35,992 bases of DNA, from NCBI GenBank assembly GCA_002279705.1, contig NCCO01000024.1, positions 1-35,992 of the forward strand. Reading direction: 5' to 3'. The stretch's first letter is position 1. Every line of letters starts with the position of its first letter. The notes beneath the pieces were generated by a model. It saw nothing but the letters and a program-made list of their open reading frames with translations. It was not told the origin of the DNA and searched no databases. This document shows, piece by piece, positions 16,993 through 24,761 of this stretch. The stretch is from Allobosea sp. 12-68-7 (GTDB lineage: Bacteria > Pseudomonadota > Alphaproteobacteria > Rhizobiales > Beijerinckiaceae). The translations under genes were made by a program, and so were the position numbers.

Positions 16993-17916
16993 TCACGGCG
17001 TAGATGTCGTGATCGCGGCTTCACCCATCAGCAGGGCGCGGCTCGCCTTGGCCTCGCGCACGAGGAAATCGACGATCGCGCGGACGCGGGCCACGTCCTT
17101 CAGATCGGCATGGACGAGAAGCCAGAAGGAGCGCGTGATCGAGACGCTCACGGGCAGAACCGGCACGAGGCGCGGCTCGCCCTCCGCCATGAAATGGTGG
17201 ATGACGCCGATGCCGGCCCCCGCGATCACGGCGTTCATCTGCGCGAGCACGCTCGAACTCTGGACCTGGGCGCGCAGGCCCTTGGCGATCTCGTCGAGAT
17301 AATCCAGCTCGGGCGTGAAGATCAGGTCGTCGATGTAGCCGACGATGCGATGGGCGAAGAGGTCCTCCGGAGTCGTCACGGGGGGCATCGCCTCGAGATA
17401 GTCGCGGCTGGCGTAGAGCCCGAGGCGATAGTCCGAGAGCTTCCGCGCCACGACCTTGCCCTCCTTGGGCGGGGCGAGCGTGATCGCGACATCGGCCTCG
17501 CGCTTCGACAGCGAGAGGAGGCGCGGCATGGCGATGAGCTGGAGTTCGAGGCCCGGATAGGCGCTGGCGAGCTTGGCGAGACGCGGCGCCAGGAAGGCGG
17601 TGCCGAAGCCGTCGGGCGCGCCGATGCGAACGGTGCCGGCGAGCACCATGTCGGCACCGCCAATGTCGCTCTGGATCGCGAGCGCGTCGGTCTCCATGCT
17701 TTCGGCACGGGCCAGCAGGCGCTCGCCATGCGCCGTCAGCGTGTAGCCTTGTGGCCGGCGCTCGAAGAGCTTGGCCTTGAGGGAGTCCTCCAGCGAGGTG
17801 ATCCGGCGCGAGACCGTGGCATGATCGGCCCCCAGCCGGCGGGCGGCGGCCGTCAGGCGCCCGGACCGCGCGACCGCGAGGAAGAACCGCAGATCGTCCC
17901 AGTCGAACCGCTCCAT
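16993..17916 (-). CDS. LysR-family transcriptional regulator
   Basis: This 307-residue regulator has an N-terminal helix-turn-helix (about residues 3-62, WDDLRFFLAVARSGRLTAAA then LGADHATVSRRITSLE) and an effector-binding domain (about 88-290). The sequence style (FDWDDLRFFLAVARSG) is that of the LysR subgroup typical next to mmsA in alphaproteobacteria. It is divergent from mmsA and shares a 126-base upstream region that contains an inverted repeat, so control of the valine genes and of itself is likely. The ATG at 17916 is preferred over the GTG at 17922, with GGGGAG upstream. Confidence 0.9.
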   Translation of the reverse strand: MERFDWDDLRFFLAVARSGRLTAAARRLGADHATVSRRITSLEDSLKAKLFERRPQGYTLTAHGERLLARAESMETDALAIQSDIGGADMVLAGTVRIGAPDGFGTAFLAPRLAKLASAYPGLELQLIAMPRLLSLSKREADVAITLAPPKEGKVVARKLSDYRLGLYASRDYLEAMPPVTTPEDLFAHRIVGYIDDLIFTPELDYLDEIAKGLRAQVQSSSVLAQMNAVIAGAGIGVIHHFMAEGEPRLVPVLPVSVSITRSFWLLVHADLKDVARVRAIVDFLVREAKASRALLMGEAAITTSTP

Positions 17917-17939
17917 CGCCACGCTCCCCGGTATTTGCT

Positions 17940-17984
17940 TTTCCGCACGCCGCTTCGTCCAACGTCGCTATAGCCGTGCGCAAA
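17940..17984. promoter_or_regulatory. candidate LysR-type operator between the regulator gene and mmsA
   Basis: TTTCCGCACG (17940-17949) and CGTGCGCAAA (17975-17984) form an inverted repeat with nine of ten positions matching and a 25-base spacer, in the middle of the divergent upstream region. The position suits a LysR regulator site; binding is not shown. Confidence 0.35.
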
Positions 17985-18042
17985 CGTGAATGGTAGGGGA
18001 GACCACCGGTTCGAGACATCACCATTGGTCGGGGAGGACGCG

Positions 18043-19539
18043 ATGCGTCAGGTTGGGCACTTCATCGGCGGCAAGCCTGTCGCCGGCACCTCGGGGCGCA
18101 GCACCGACATCTATCAGCCGATGGACGGGACGGTCATCGGCAAGGTCGCGCTGGCCTCTGCCGCCGAGCTGCGCGCCGCCGTGGAGAACGCAGCCGAGGC
18201 ACAGCCGAAATGGGCCGCGGTCAACCCGCAGCGACGCGCTCGCGTGCTGATGAAGTTCCTCGACCTGATCGCGCAGAACAACGACGAACTGGCCGAACTG
18301 CTCGCCCGCGAGCATGGCAAGACCATTCCCGACGCCAAGGGCGACATCCAGCGCGGCGTCGAGGTCGTCGAGTTCGCGCTCGGTGTGCCGAACCTGATGA
18401 AGGGCGAGTTCACCGATGGCGCCGGCCCCGGCATCGACATCTACTCGCTGCGCCAGCCGCTCGGCGTCTGCGCCGGCATCACCCCGTTCAACTTCCCGGC
18501 GATGATCCCGCTGTGGAAACTCGGCCCTGCGATCGCCTGCGGCAACGCCTTCATCCTGAAGCCCTCCGAGCGCGATCCGGGCGTGCCGATGCGCCTCGCC
18601 GAACTGTTCATCGAGGCGGGCGGCCCTCCCGGCATCCTCAATGTCGTCAACGGCGACAAGGAGGCGGTCGACGCCATCCTCGACGACCCCGACATCAAGG
18701 CCGTCGGCTTCGTCGGCTCGACCCCGATCGCCGAATACATCTACGCCCGTGGCTGCGCGGCCGGTAAGCGCGTGCAGTGCTTCGGCGGCGCCAAGAACCA
18801 CATGATCATCATGCCGGACGCCGACATGGACCAGGCGGTCGATGCGCTGATCGGCGCCGGCTACGGCTCGGCCGGCGAGCGCTGCATGGCGATCTCGGTT
18901 GCGGTGCCCGTCGGCAAGGCCACCGCCGACGAGTTGGTGAAGCGCCTGATCCCGCGGGTCGAGAGCCTCAAGGTCGGCCCTTCCACGGACGTCACCGCTG
19001 ACTACGGCCCGGTCGTCACCAGGGCCGCCATGGAGAAGATCAAGAACTACGTCGATATCGGCGTGCAGGAGGGCGCGAAGCTGCTCGTCGACGGGCGCGG
19101 CTTCACCATGCAGGGCTATGAGAACGGCTTTTATGTCGGCGGCTGCCTGTTCGACAACGTCACCAAGGACATGCGCATCTACAAGGAGGAGATCTTCGGG
19201 CCGGTCCTCTCCGTGCTGCGCGCCGAGAGCTATGACGAGGCGCTGAAGCTCACCAACGACCACGAATACGGCAACGGCACCGCGATCTTCACCCGCGACG
19301 GCGATGCGGCGCGCGATTTCGCCTCGAAGGTCCAGGTCGGCATGGTCGGCATCAACGTGCCGATCCCGGTGCCGCTGGCCTACTACACCTTCGGCGGCTG
19401 GAAGCGCTCCTCCTTCGGCGACCTGAACCAGCATGGTCCCGACTCGATCCGCTTCTACACCAAGACCAAGACGGTGACGGCGCGCTGGCCGAGCGGCATC
19501 AAGGACGGCGCGAGCTTCGTCATCCCGACGATGGGTTGA
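18043..19539 (+). CDS. mmsA: CoA-acylating methylmalonate-semialdehyde dehydrogenase
   Basis: This 498-residue enzyme performs the last valine-specific step, converting methylmalonate semialdehyde plus CoA and NAD+ to propionyl-CoA, CO2 and NADH. Catalytic Cys281 is in GSAGERCMAIS and Asn150 in ITPFNFPAM. The segment QCFGGAKNHMIIMPDAD has no general-base glutamate, as expected for CoA-acylating family members that use CoA instead of water. Length is as usual. The ATG at 18043 follows GGGGAGGACGCG. It is first in the valine operon, divergent from its probable LysR regulator and followed by an inserted FitAB-type toxin-antitoxin pair. Confidence 0.95.
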   Translation: MRQVGHFIGGKPVAGTSGRSTDIYQPMDGTVIGKVALASAAELRAAVENAAEAQPKWAAVNPQRRARVLMKFLDLIAQNNDELAELLAREHGKTIPDAKGDIQRGVEVVEFALGVPNLMKGEFTDGAGPGIDIYSLRQPLGVCAGITPFNFPAMIPLWKLGPAIACGNAFILKPSERDPGVPMRLAELFIEAGGPPGILNVVNGDKEAVDAILDDPDIKAVGFVGSTPIAEYIYARGCAAGKRVQCFGGAKNHMIIMPDADMDQAVDALIGAGYGSAGERCMAISVAVPVGKATADELVKRLIPRVESLKVGPSTDVTADYGPVVTRAAMEKIKNYVDIGVQEGAKLLVDGRGFTMQGYENGFYVGGCLFDNVTKDMRIYKEEIFGPVLSVLRAESYDEALKLTNDHEYGNGTAIFTRDGDAARDFASKVQVGMVGINVPIPVPLAYYTFGGWKRSSFGDLNQHGPDSIRFYTKTKTVTARWPSGIKDGASFVIPTMG

Positions 19540-19547
19540 GGGATTAG

Positions 19548-19583
19548 GCCTGGAATGCTATCATTATTGATAGCATTCCAGGC
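19548..19583. promoter_or_regulatory. 36-base near-perfect palindrome, candidate FitA operator
   Basis: Two 16-base arms (19548-19563 and 19568-19583) are exact complements around a TTAT loop. The core half-sites read TGCTATCA and TGATAGCA. The palindrome starts nine bases after the mmsA stop and ends 13 bases before the antitoxin ATG. FitA-type antitoxins bind inverted repeats, and from memory the gonococcal fitAB operator uses these same half-sites. The absence of a T-run argues against a terminator. Confidence 0.7.
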
Positions 19584-19596
19584 TGCGGAGGTCCTC

Positions 19597-19824
19597 ATGG
19601 GTCAAGTTCTGGTTCGTGGCGTCCATGATGAAACCATCGATGCCTATCGCGACAAGGCGCGTCTCAACAATCGCTCGCTTGAGGAAGAGCTGCGCTGTCT
19701 GCTGGAAGCCAATCGGCCTTACACGGCAGCGGAACGGATGGCGGTTTCACAGGCGGCCCGGGCAAGATACACCGCGATACAGCCCTCGCTGACATTGGAC
19801 GAGATCCGCGAAGGGCTGGAGTAG
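19597..19824 (+). CDS. FitA/VapB-type ribbon-helix-helix antitoxin
   Basis: This 75-residue antitoxin begins MGQVLVRGVHDETIDAYRDK and continues ARLNNRSLEEELRCLLE, which is the FitA-like ribbon-helix-helix pattern (strand QVLVRGV, helices ETIDAYRDKARL and SLEEELRCLLEA). The C-terminal part, ending in LDEIREGLE, should bind the toxin. The ATG at 19597 follows GCGGAGG, and the GTG of the toxin directly follows its stop. It lies within the valine operon on the same strand, so it can be read both from mmsA transcripts and from a local promoter at the palindrome. Confidence 0.85.
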   Translation: MGQVLVRGVHDETIDAYRDKARLNNRSLEEELRCLLEANRPYTAAERMAVSQAARARYTAIQPSLTLDEIREGLE

Positions 19825-20247
19825 GTGCAGCTCTTCGTCGATGCCAGCGTTGCCGTGAAGTGGTTCGTACCGGAAGAGGATAGCGACAAGGCCTTCGCCC
19901 TTCTCGACGAGCCGATGGTCATCTCTGCACCCAGCCTCATTGTCACAGAGGTGGCCAACGCTCTTTGGAAAAAGCACAGAGCCGGTCTCGTCGCCAAAGC
20001 ACACGCCGAAGACGCCATCGTACGACTGCCGCGCTTCTTCCGCGAAATCCTGCCGTCACGAGATTTGGTCAGCGCGTCGATGTCATTGGCCATCATGTTC
20101 GATCACCCGCTCTATGATCTGATCTACCTTGAGGCTGCGCGAAGACGCGGGGAAATTCTGGTGACAGCGGATCGGCGCTTCCTGGCCAAAGTGGGGACAC
20201 ACCCCGCCGCAACGCACCTCGTCTCACTAAAGGACTGGGAGCCATGA
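19825..20247 (+). CDS. PIN-domain toxin, FitB/VapC family
   Basis: This 140-residue PIN-domain ribonuclease has Asp6 ([14 protein letters not shown]), Glu42 ([15 protein letters not shown]), Asp98 ([16 protein letters not shown]) and Asp116 ([12 protein letters not shown]), the full acidic set expected for activity. It starts with GTG immediately after the antitoxin stop. Its last codons and stop (W-E-P-stop) contain the TGGGAG ribosome-binding site and the ATGA overlap for the next gene, isobutyryl-CoA dehydrogenase. Translation of that catabolic gene is therefore physically tied to the toxin gene. Confidence 0.9.
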   Translation: MQLFVDASVAVKWFVPEEDSDKAFALLDEPMVISAPSLIVTEVANALWKKHRAGLVAKAHAEDAIVRLPRFFREILPSRDLVSASMSLAIMFDHPLYDLIYLEAARRRGEILVTADRRFLAKVGTHPAATHLVSLKDWEP

Positions 20248-21398
20248 CCGCCTTCGCCCTCTCCGAAGATCAGCTCGCCATCCAGGAGATGGCCACCGCC
20301 TTCGCCAACGATACGCTCGCACCCAACGCGATGCGCTGGGACGAGGAGAAGCATTTCCCGGTCGCGGAGATGCGCCAGGCGGCGGCGCTCGGTATGGGCG
20401 GCATCTACATCGCCGAGGATGTCGGGGGCTCCGGCCTCACGCGGCTCGATGCGGCGCTGATCTTCGAGGCGCTCTCGACCGGCTGCCCGACGGTGGCGGC
20501 CTATATCTCGATCCACAACATGTGCGCCTGGATGATCGACCGCTACGGCTCGGCCGAGCAGCGGGCGGCCTTTTTGCCGAAGCTCTGCACGATGGAGCAT
20601 CTGTCGAGCTATTGCCTGACAGAGCCGGGAGCCGGCTCGGACGCGGCGGCCTTAAAGACGAAGGCGGTCCTCGACGGCGACCACTACATCCTCGACGGTC
20701 AGAAGCAGTTCATCTCGGGCGCCGGCGTCTCCGACCTCTATGTCGTGATGGTGCGCACCGGCGAGGCCGGCCCCTCGGGCATCTCGACCCTGGTGGTCGA
20801 GAAGGGCACGCCCGGGCTGTCGTTCGGCGCCAATGAGAAGAAGATGGGCTGGAACGCGCAGCCGACGCGGGCCGTGATCTTCGAGAACTGCCGCGTGCCC
20901 GTCGCCAACCGGCTCGGGCCCGAGGGCATCGGCTTCAAAATCGCGATGGCGGGGCTCGATGGTGGCCGGCTCAACATCGGAGCCTGCTCGCTCGGCGGCG
21001 CGCAGGGCGCGCTCGACAAGGCGCTGGCCTATGCCGGGGAGCGCAAGGCCTTCGGCTCACGCATCGCGGATTTCCAGGCGTTGCAGTTCAAGCTCGCCGA
21101 CATGGCCACCGAACTGGAGGCAGCGCGCAGCCTGCTCTGGCGGGCGGCGGCGGCGCTGGACGCCAAGACGCCGGACGCCACAAAGCTCTGCGCCATGGCC
21201 AAGCGCGTCGCGACCGATACGGGCTTCACCGTCGCCAACGACGCGCTGCAGATCCATGGCGGCTATGGCTATCTCGCCGATTACGGGATCGAGAAGATCG
21301 TCCGCGACCTGCGCGTCCACCAGATCCTCGAGGGCACCAACGAGGTCATGCGGATGATCGTCGCGCGCGGGCTGGTCGGCCGTGCCAAGGGGAATTGA
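20244..21398 (+). CDS. isobutyryl-CoA dehydrogenase (acyl-CoA dehydrogenase family)
   Basis: This 384-residue flavoprotein probably oxidises isobutyryl-CoA to methacrylyl-CoA in valine breakdown. The catalytic base Glu363 sits in [39 protein letters not shown] (residues 122-141) is the FAD/acyl-CoA signature, and [20 protein letters not shown] (residues 333-352) is the second family signature. The ATG at 20244 overlaps the toxin stop codon, with GGGAG inside the toxin's last codons. The substrate call comes from overall resemblance and from mmsA and mmsB nearby. A branched short-chain relative acting on 2-methylbutyryl-CoA is the main alternative. Confidence 0.85.
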   Translation: MTAFALSEDQLAIQEMATAFANDTLAPNAMRWDEEKHFPVAEMRQAAALGMGGIYIAEDVGGSGLTRLDAALIFEALSTGCPTVAAYISIHNMCAWMIDRYGSAEQRAAFLPKLCTMEHLSSYCLTEPGAGSDAAALKTKAVLDGDHYILDGQKQFISGAGVSDLYVVMVRTGEAGPSGISTLVVEKGTPGLSFGANEKKMGWNAQPTRAVIFENCRVPVANRLGPEGIGFKIAMAGLDGGRLNIGACSLGGAQGALDKALAYAGERKAFGSRIADFQALQFKLADMATELEAARSLLWRAAAALDAKTPDATKLCAMAKRVATDTGFTVANDALQIHGGYGYLADYGIEKIVRDLRVHQILEGTNEVMRMIVARGLVGRAKGN

Positions 21399-21401
21399 CG
21401 G

Positions 21402-21740
21402 CTATGCGGCAAGCGGCCTCACACGCTTGTCGATATCCGCCCCGGACGCACGCCGTGCCGCCCGCAGATCATAATCCGTCTGCAGGTTCATCCACATCTC
21501 CGGCGTCGTCCCAAAGAACTTCGCCAGGCGCAGGGCCGTGTCGGCCGTGATGGTGCGCTCACCCTTGACGATGCCGGAGATGCGGCTCACCGGCGCATCG
21601 ATGTCACGCGCCAGCCGGTTCTGGCTGACACCGAGCGGCTTCATGAAGTCCTCGAGCAGGACTTCGCCGGGCGGGATCAGGTCCAGCACCGCCTCGTCGC
21701 GCTCGACCGCATCAGTGATAATCGACGATTTCGACGTCAT
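21402..21740 (-). CDS. higA: HigA-family antitoxin (XRE helix-turn-helix)
   Basis: This 112-residue antitoxin matches the HigA family. IPPGEVLLEDFMKPLGVSQN, LARDIDAPVSRISGIVKGER and TITADTALRLAKFFGTTPEM (about residues 22-82) form the XRE DNA-binding domain. In HigA proteins this represses the higBA promoter and neutralises HigB. It overlaps the toxin gene by 29 bases, in the usual toxin-first order. It is convergent with isobutyryl-CoA dehydrogenase, three bases from its stop. Confidence 0.9.
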   Translation of the reverse strand: MTSKSSIITDAVERDEAVLDLIPPGEVLLEDFMKPLGVSQNRLARDIDAPVSRISGIVKGERTITADTALRLAKFFGTTPEMWMNLQTDYDLRAARRASGADIDKRVRPLAA

Positions 21741-21990
21741 GCGCCTCGCCCTCCCTCCAGATGAAGCAGATCCGCCACTGGTCGTTGACGCGGATCGAAT
21801 GCTGCCCGGCGCGGTCCCCCTTCAGGGCTTCCAACCGGTTGCCGGGCGGCACACGCAGATCGTCGAGCCTGGCGGCCGCATGAAGCAGCAGCAGCTTGCG
21901 CCTGACCACGCGCTCGATCGCAGCGAACCGCCGGACCGGCTTGTCGTGGAACAGGAGTTCGGCCTCTTTCTGCGCGAACGATCCGATCAC
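21712..21990 (-). CDS. higB: HigB-family toxin (RelE-like mRNA interferase)
   Basis: This 92-residue toxin of the RelE/HigB fold has conserved stretches LRVPPGNRLEALKGDRAGQH, SIRVNDQWRICF and the C-terminal DVEIVDYH, including the arginine and histidine residues that HigB toxins use for ribosome-dependent mRNA cleavage. I chose the GTG at 21990 (IGSFAQKEAELLFHD follows it), since homologues start at this point. A TTG at 22026 is the only upstream option and would lie in the promoter -35 box. The likely transcript begins only a base or so before the GTG, so it may be leaderless. Confidence 0.85.
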   Translation of the reverse strand: MIGSFAQKEAELLFHDKPVRRFAAIERVVRRKLLLLHAAARLDDLRVPPGNRLEALKGDRAGQHSIRVNDQWRICFIWREGEAHDVEIVDYH

Positions 21991-21997
21991 AGCAGAA

Positions 21998-22026
21998 AAA
22001 ATATTCCGCCAAAGGTATTCCGTCAA
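21998..22026 (-). promoter_or_regulatory. candidate sigma70-type promoter of higBA
   Basis: On the minus strand TTGACG (22026-22021) and TATTTT (22003-21998) are separated by exactly 17 bases. The -10 box is seven bases upstream of the higB GTG. It sits about 20 bases from the divergent mmsB start codon, so it overlaps the mmsB leader. Confidence 0.5.
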
Positions 22027-22046
22027 CAGGAATGGGGATCAAGACC

Positions 22047-22934
22047 ATGACCAGCATCGCCTTCATCGGCCTCGGCAATATGGGCGGCCCGATGGCCGGG
22101 AATCTCGTCAAGGCGGGGCATGAGGTCCGCGCCTTCGATCTGGTTCAGGCGTCGAAGGACGCCGCGGCCGAACTCGGCGTCGCGATCGCGGGCTCGGCGC
22201 AGGAGGCCGTCGCGGGCGCCGATATCGTCGTCACCATGCTGCCGGCCGGCAAGCATGTGCTCTCCGTCTGGGGCGACGTGCTGCCCCGCGTGAAGAGCGG
22301 CGCGCTGCTGATCGACTGCTCGACCGTCGATGTCGAAAGCGCGCGCAAGGCGCATGAGTTGGCGCAGCAGCAGGGTTGCCTCTCGCTCGACGCGCCGGTC
22401 TCCGGCGGCACGGGCGGGGCCAAGGGTGGCACGCTGACCTTCATGGTCGGTGGCACGGAAGCGGCCTTCGCGCTGGGCGAGCCGATCCTGAAAGCGATGG
22501 GCCGGCGCATCGTGCATTGCGGTGCCGCCGGCAACGGCCAGGCCGCGAAGATCTGCAACAACATGATCCTGGGCATCTCGATGATCGGCGTGTCGGAAGC
22601 CTTCGTGCTCGCCGAGAAGCTCGGTCTCTCGCATCAGGCGCTGTTCGACGTCGCCTCGACCTCGTCGGGCCAGTGCTGGTCCCTGACGACCTATTGCCCG
22701 GTGCCGGGCCCCGTGCCGACCTCGCCGGCCAACAACGAGTACAAGGCCGGCTTCGCCTCGGCCCTGATGCTGAAGGACCTCAAGCTCTCGCAGGAGGCCG
22801 CCCAGGCGGCCGGCGCCTCGACACCACTCGGCGCGGCGGCGACGCAGCTCTACGGGCTCCACAACGCCTGGGGCGAAGGCGGAGCGGACTTCTCCGCCAT
22901 CGTCCATCTGCTGCGCGGCCGCAGCGCCCCATAA
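22047..22934 (+). CDS. mmsB: 3-hydroxyisobutyrate dehydrogenase
   Basis: This 295-residue NAD-dependent beta-hydroxyacid dehydrogenase oxidises 3-hydroxyisobutyrate to methylmalonate semialdehyde, the substrate of MmsA. FIGLGNMGGPMAGNLVKAG is the N-terminal nucleotide-binding motif. DAPVSGGTGGAKGGTLTFMV is the substrate-binding signature, and the catalytic lysine is in GNGQAAKICNNMILG. The ATG at 22047 has GGGGATC nine bases upstream; the ATG at 22032 has a purine stretch too close to it. It belongs with mmsA and isobutyryl-CoA dehydrogenase but is cut off from them by the antisense HigBA pair, so it may need its own promoter. Confidence 0.93.
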   Translation: MTSIAFIGLGNMGGPMAGNLVKAGHEVRAFDLVQASKDAAAELGVAIAGSAQEAVAGADIVVTMLPAGKHVLSVWGDVLPRVKSGALLIDCSTVDVESARKAHELAQQQGCLSLDAPVSGGTGGAKGGTLTFMVGGTEAAFALGEPILKAMGRRIVHCGAAGNGQAAKICNNMILGISMIGVSEAFVLAEKLGLSHQALFDVASTSSGQCWSLTTYCPVPGPVPTSPANNEYKAGFASALMLKDLKLSQEAAQAAGASTPLGAAATQLYGLHNAWGEGGADFSAIVHLLRGRSAP

Positions 22935-22977
22935 CCGTGCTTGCATGGGGGCGGGAGCGGGGTTTAGGACGGAGGGC

Positions 22978-23934
22978 ATGAACGACGCCTCACGTCCCCG
23001 CGAACGCTCGGCCCTCACAGGTTTCGCCGTCAACACGCTCGACCGTCGCGAGGACCTGCGCGACAAGACCGATGCCGTGAACGCGCTGCGCCACCGCTCC
23101 GATACGCGCATCGCGGTCGTCGCCGGCGAGACGCCGATTCTGAAGCGGCTCGATGGCGAGGCGCTCTCGATCTGGTTCACCCATGGCGAGACGCAGTCCC
23201 TCGGCGACGGGCTGGAGGAGGCCTTCCTCGGCCTGGCGCCCGACGGCGCCCCGCGTTTCGGGCGGCTGCTGGACCGGGCCCAGGCCGAGGTGCTGCGGGC
23301 ACGGCCGGAGCTCGTGGTCAGCGATCTGCGCTCGGTCGCCCTGAAGCGGCTGGTTCCGGAGGACGAGGTCGGCCCGCTCGGCCAGGCCAAGGCGCTGCTG
23401 GACTGGCATGCGCGCCACCGCTTCTGCGCCCAGTGCGGCGGACCGACCCAACTCGGCGCGTCGGGCTGGAAGCGCGAATGCAGCGCCTGCGGCGCCCAGC
23501 ATTTCCCGCGCACCGACCCGGTCGTGATCATGCTGGTCACGCGCGGCGAGACCTGCCTGCTGGCGCGCCAGGCGCGCTTCGCGCCGGGGATGTATTCCTG
23601 CATCGCCGGCTTCGTCGAGCCGGGCGAGACCTTCGAGGACGCGGTGCGCCGCGAGAGCTGGGAGGAGGCCGGCCTGCGTGTCGGCACCGTCCGCTACATC
23701 GCCTCGCAGCCCTGGCCCTTCCCCGGGTCGCTGATGATCGGCTGCATCGCGGAGGCGTTGAACGACGAGATCGTGCTCGACATGACCGAGCTCGAGGCCG
23801 GGCGCTGGTTCACCCGCGACGAGGCGCTGGCGATGCTCGAAGGCACCCATCCCGAGGGCTTCACCAGCCCGCAGCATCTCGCCATCGCCAACACGCTGCT
23901 GCGGGCCTGGGCGGTCGAGGGCGAGACGGCTTGA
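22978..23934 (+). CDS. nudC: NADH pyrophosphatase / NAD-capped RNA decapping hydrolase
   Basis: This 318-residue Nudix hydrolase cleaves NADH to NMNH and AMP and, in characterised relatives, removes the NAD cap from RNA. A zinc ribbon is formed by Cys150, Cys153, Cys168 and Cys171. The Nudix box runs from Gly211 to Leu233 (GFVEPGETFEDAVRRESWEE then AGL), and the NudC hallmark SQPWPFPGS is at residues 243-251. The ATG at 22978 follows GGACGGAGGGC. Length is slightly longer than the E. coli enzyme because of an alphaproteobacterial N-terminal extension. It lies 43 bases after mmsB. Confidence 0.95.
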   Translation: MNDASRPRERSALTGFAVNTLDRREDLRDKTDAVNALRHRSDTRIAVVAGETPILKRLDGEALSIWFTHGETQSLGDGLEEAFLGLAPDGAPRFGRLLDRAQAEVLRARPELVVSDLRSVALKRLVPEDEVGPLGQAKALLDWHARHRFCAQCGGPTQLGASGWKRECSACGAQHFPRTDPVVIMLVTRGETCLLARQARFAPGMYSCIAGFVEPGETFEDAVRRESWEEAGLRVGTVRYIASQPWPFPGSLMIGCIAEALNDEIVLDMTELEAGRWFTRDEALAMLEGTHPEGFTSPQHLAIANTLLRAWAVEGETA

Positions 23935-23980
23935 TCAGGAGCGATGGGTAGAGCGCATCCTCGGCAAGGATCATAGGTCA

Positions 23981-24709
23981 GTGAAGCGCTGCTATTCTTG
24001 CCTGGCGTTGTTGATCCTGTCGCCGGTACTCCTGTTCTTCGGCTATTATGCCATCTACAGCCGCGAATTTGCGTATCGCATCTCCCTCACGGTCGAAACC
24101 CCGGCGGGACTCCGCCAAGGCTCGAGCGTTATCCGCTTCTTCTTTGGGCCGAGTTTCGGCTGGTCGTCGCGCGGAATCAGTTCGAGGGGAGAGGCAACCT
24201 TCATCGATCTCGGCGAGGGCAAGAACGTTGTCGCGCTTCTGGCCCAAGGCCCGCGCGGCGACGCGGGCAATCTGCAGACGCTCGTGTCGCAGGCCTTTTT
24301 CGGCCTGAGTCCGCAGGGTTATCTCAAGCGCGCTCCGATCGAGGTCGCAGAGTTACCTGTTGGCACGCGTGTTGCGCTGGTGGGTGAGACCATTCCCACG
24401 TTGGTGACCTTTTCCGATCTTGCAGACCCGAACAGCGCCAAGGTCATCGCGCCGCAGAGATTCGAAGCTGCCTTCGGTTCCGGCTACGCGCTCAAGAGCG
24501 CAAGCATCGAGACCGTCGCGCCCGGCATCTGGCCATTCAACCTGCTGCCGATGCCGTGGCCGAAGTGGTTGTTCGGCGAAACGATCACGCGGGGAATCGA
24601 AAAGCAGTTGCCGTTTCTCGTCGTGCGTCGGGAAGAATTGCGAAACGTGTCCGCTGACAGACCTGGATTCAGGCCGTATTTTCATTCTTTCGTTCGGGAG
24701 AGTTTCTGA
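23981..24709 (+). CDS. membrane-anchored protein of unknown function
   Basis: I do not recognise a family with a known function for this 242-residue protein. It has one N-terminal hydrophobic segment (CLALLILSPVLLFFGYYAIY, about residues 7-26), which could be an uncleaved signal anchor or a lipoprotein-like leader, and a soluble remainder. Notable pieces are VETPAGLRQGSSVIRFFFGP, RGEATFIDLGEGKNVVALLA, PVGTRVALVGETIPTLVTFS and PMPWPKWLFGE. It starts with GTG preceded by AAGGA and AGG. Base composition looks less GC-rich than the flanking nudC and pheA, suggesting an accessory gene. It is convergent with pheA. Confidence 0.65.
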   Translation: MKRCYSCLALLILSPVLLFFGYYAIYSREFAYRISLTVETPAGLRQGSSVIRFFFGPSFGWSSRGISSRGEATFIDLGEGKNVVALLAQGPRGDAGNLQTLVSQAFFGLSPQGYLKRAPIEVAELPVGTRVALVGETIPTLVTFSDLADPNSAKVIAPQRFEAAFGSGYALKSASIETVAPGIWPFNLLPMPWPKWLFGETITRGIEKQLPFLVVRREELRNVSADRPGFRPYFHSFVRESF

Positions 24710-24761
24710 TGGCCATGTCCAGAGAACTGCTCTGCCCTCGGCCATGACAGCCGCCCTGCCC

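Noticed and set aside
19548-19583. Terminator of mmsA
   Set aside because: The palindrome has no following T-run and its half-sites match a known antitoxin operator type, so an operator is the better reading, although some termination cannot be excluded.
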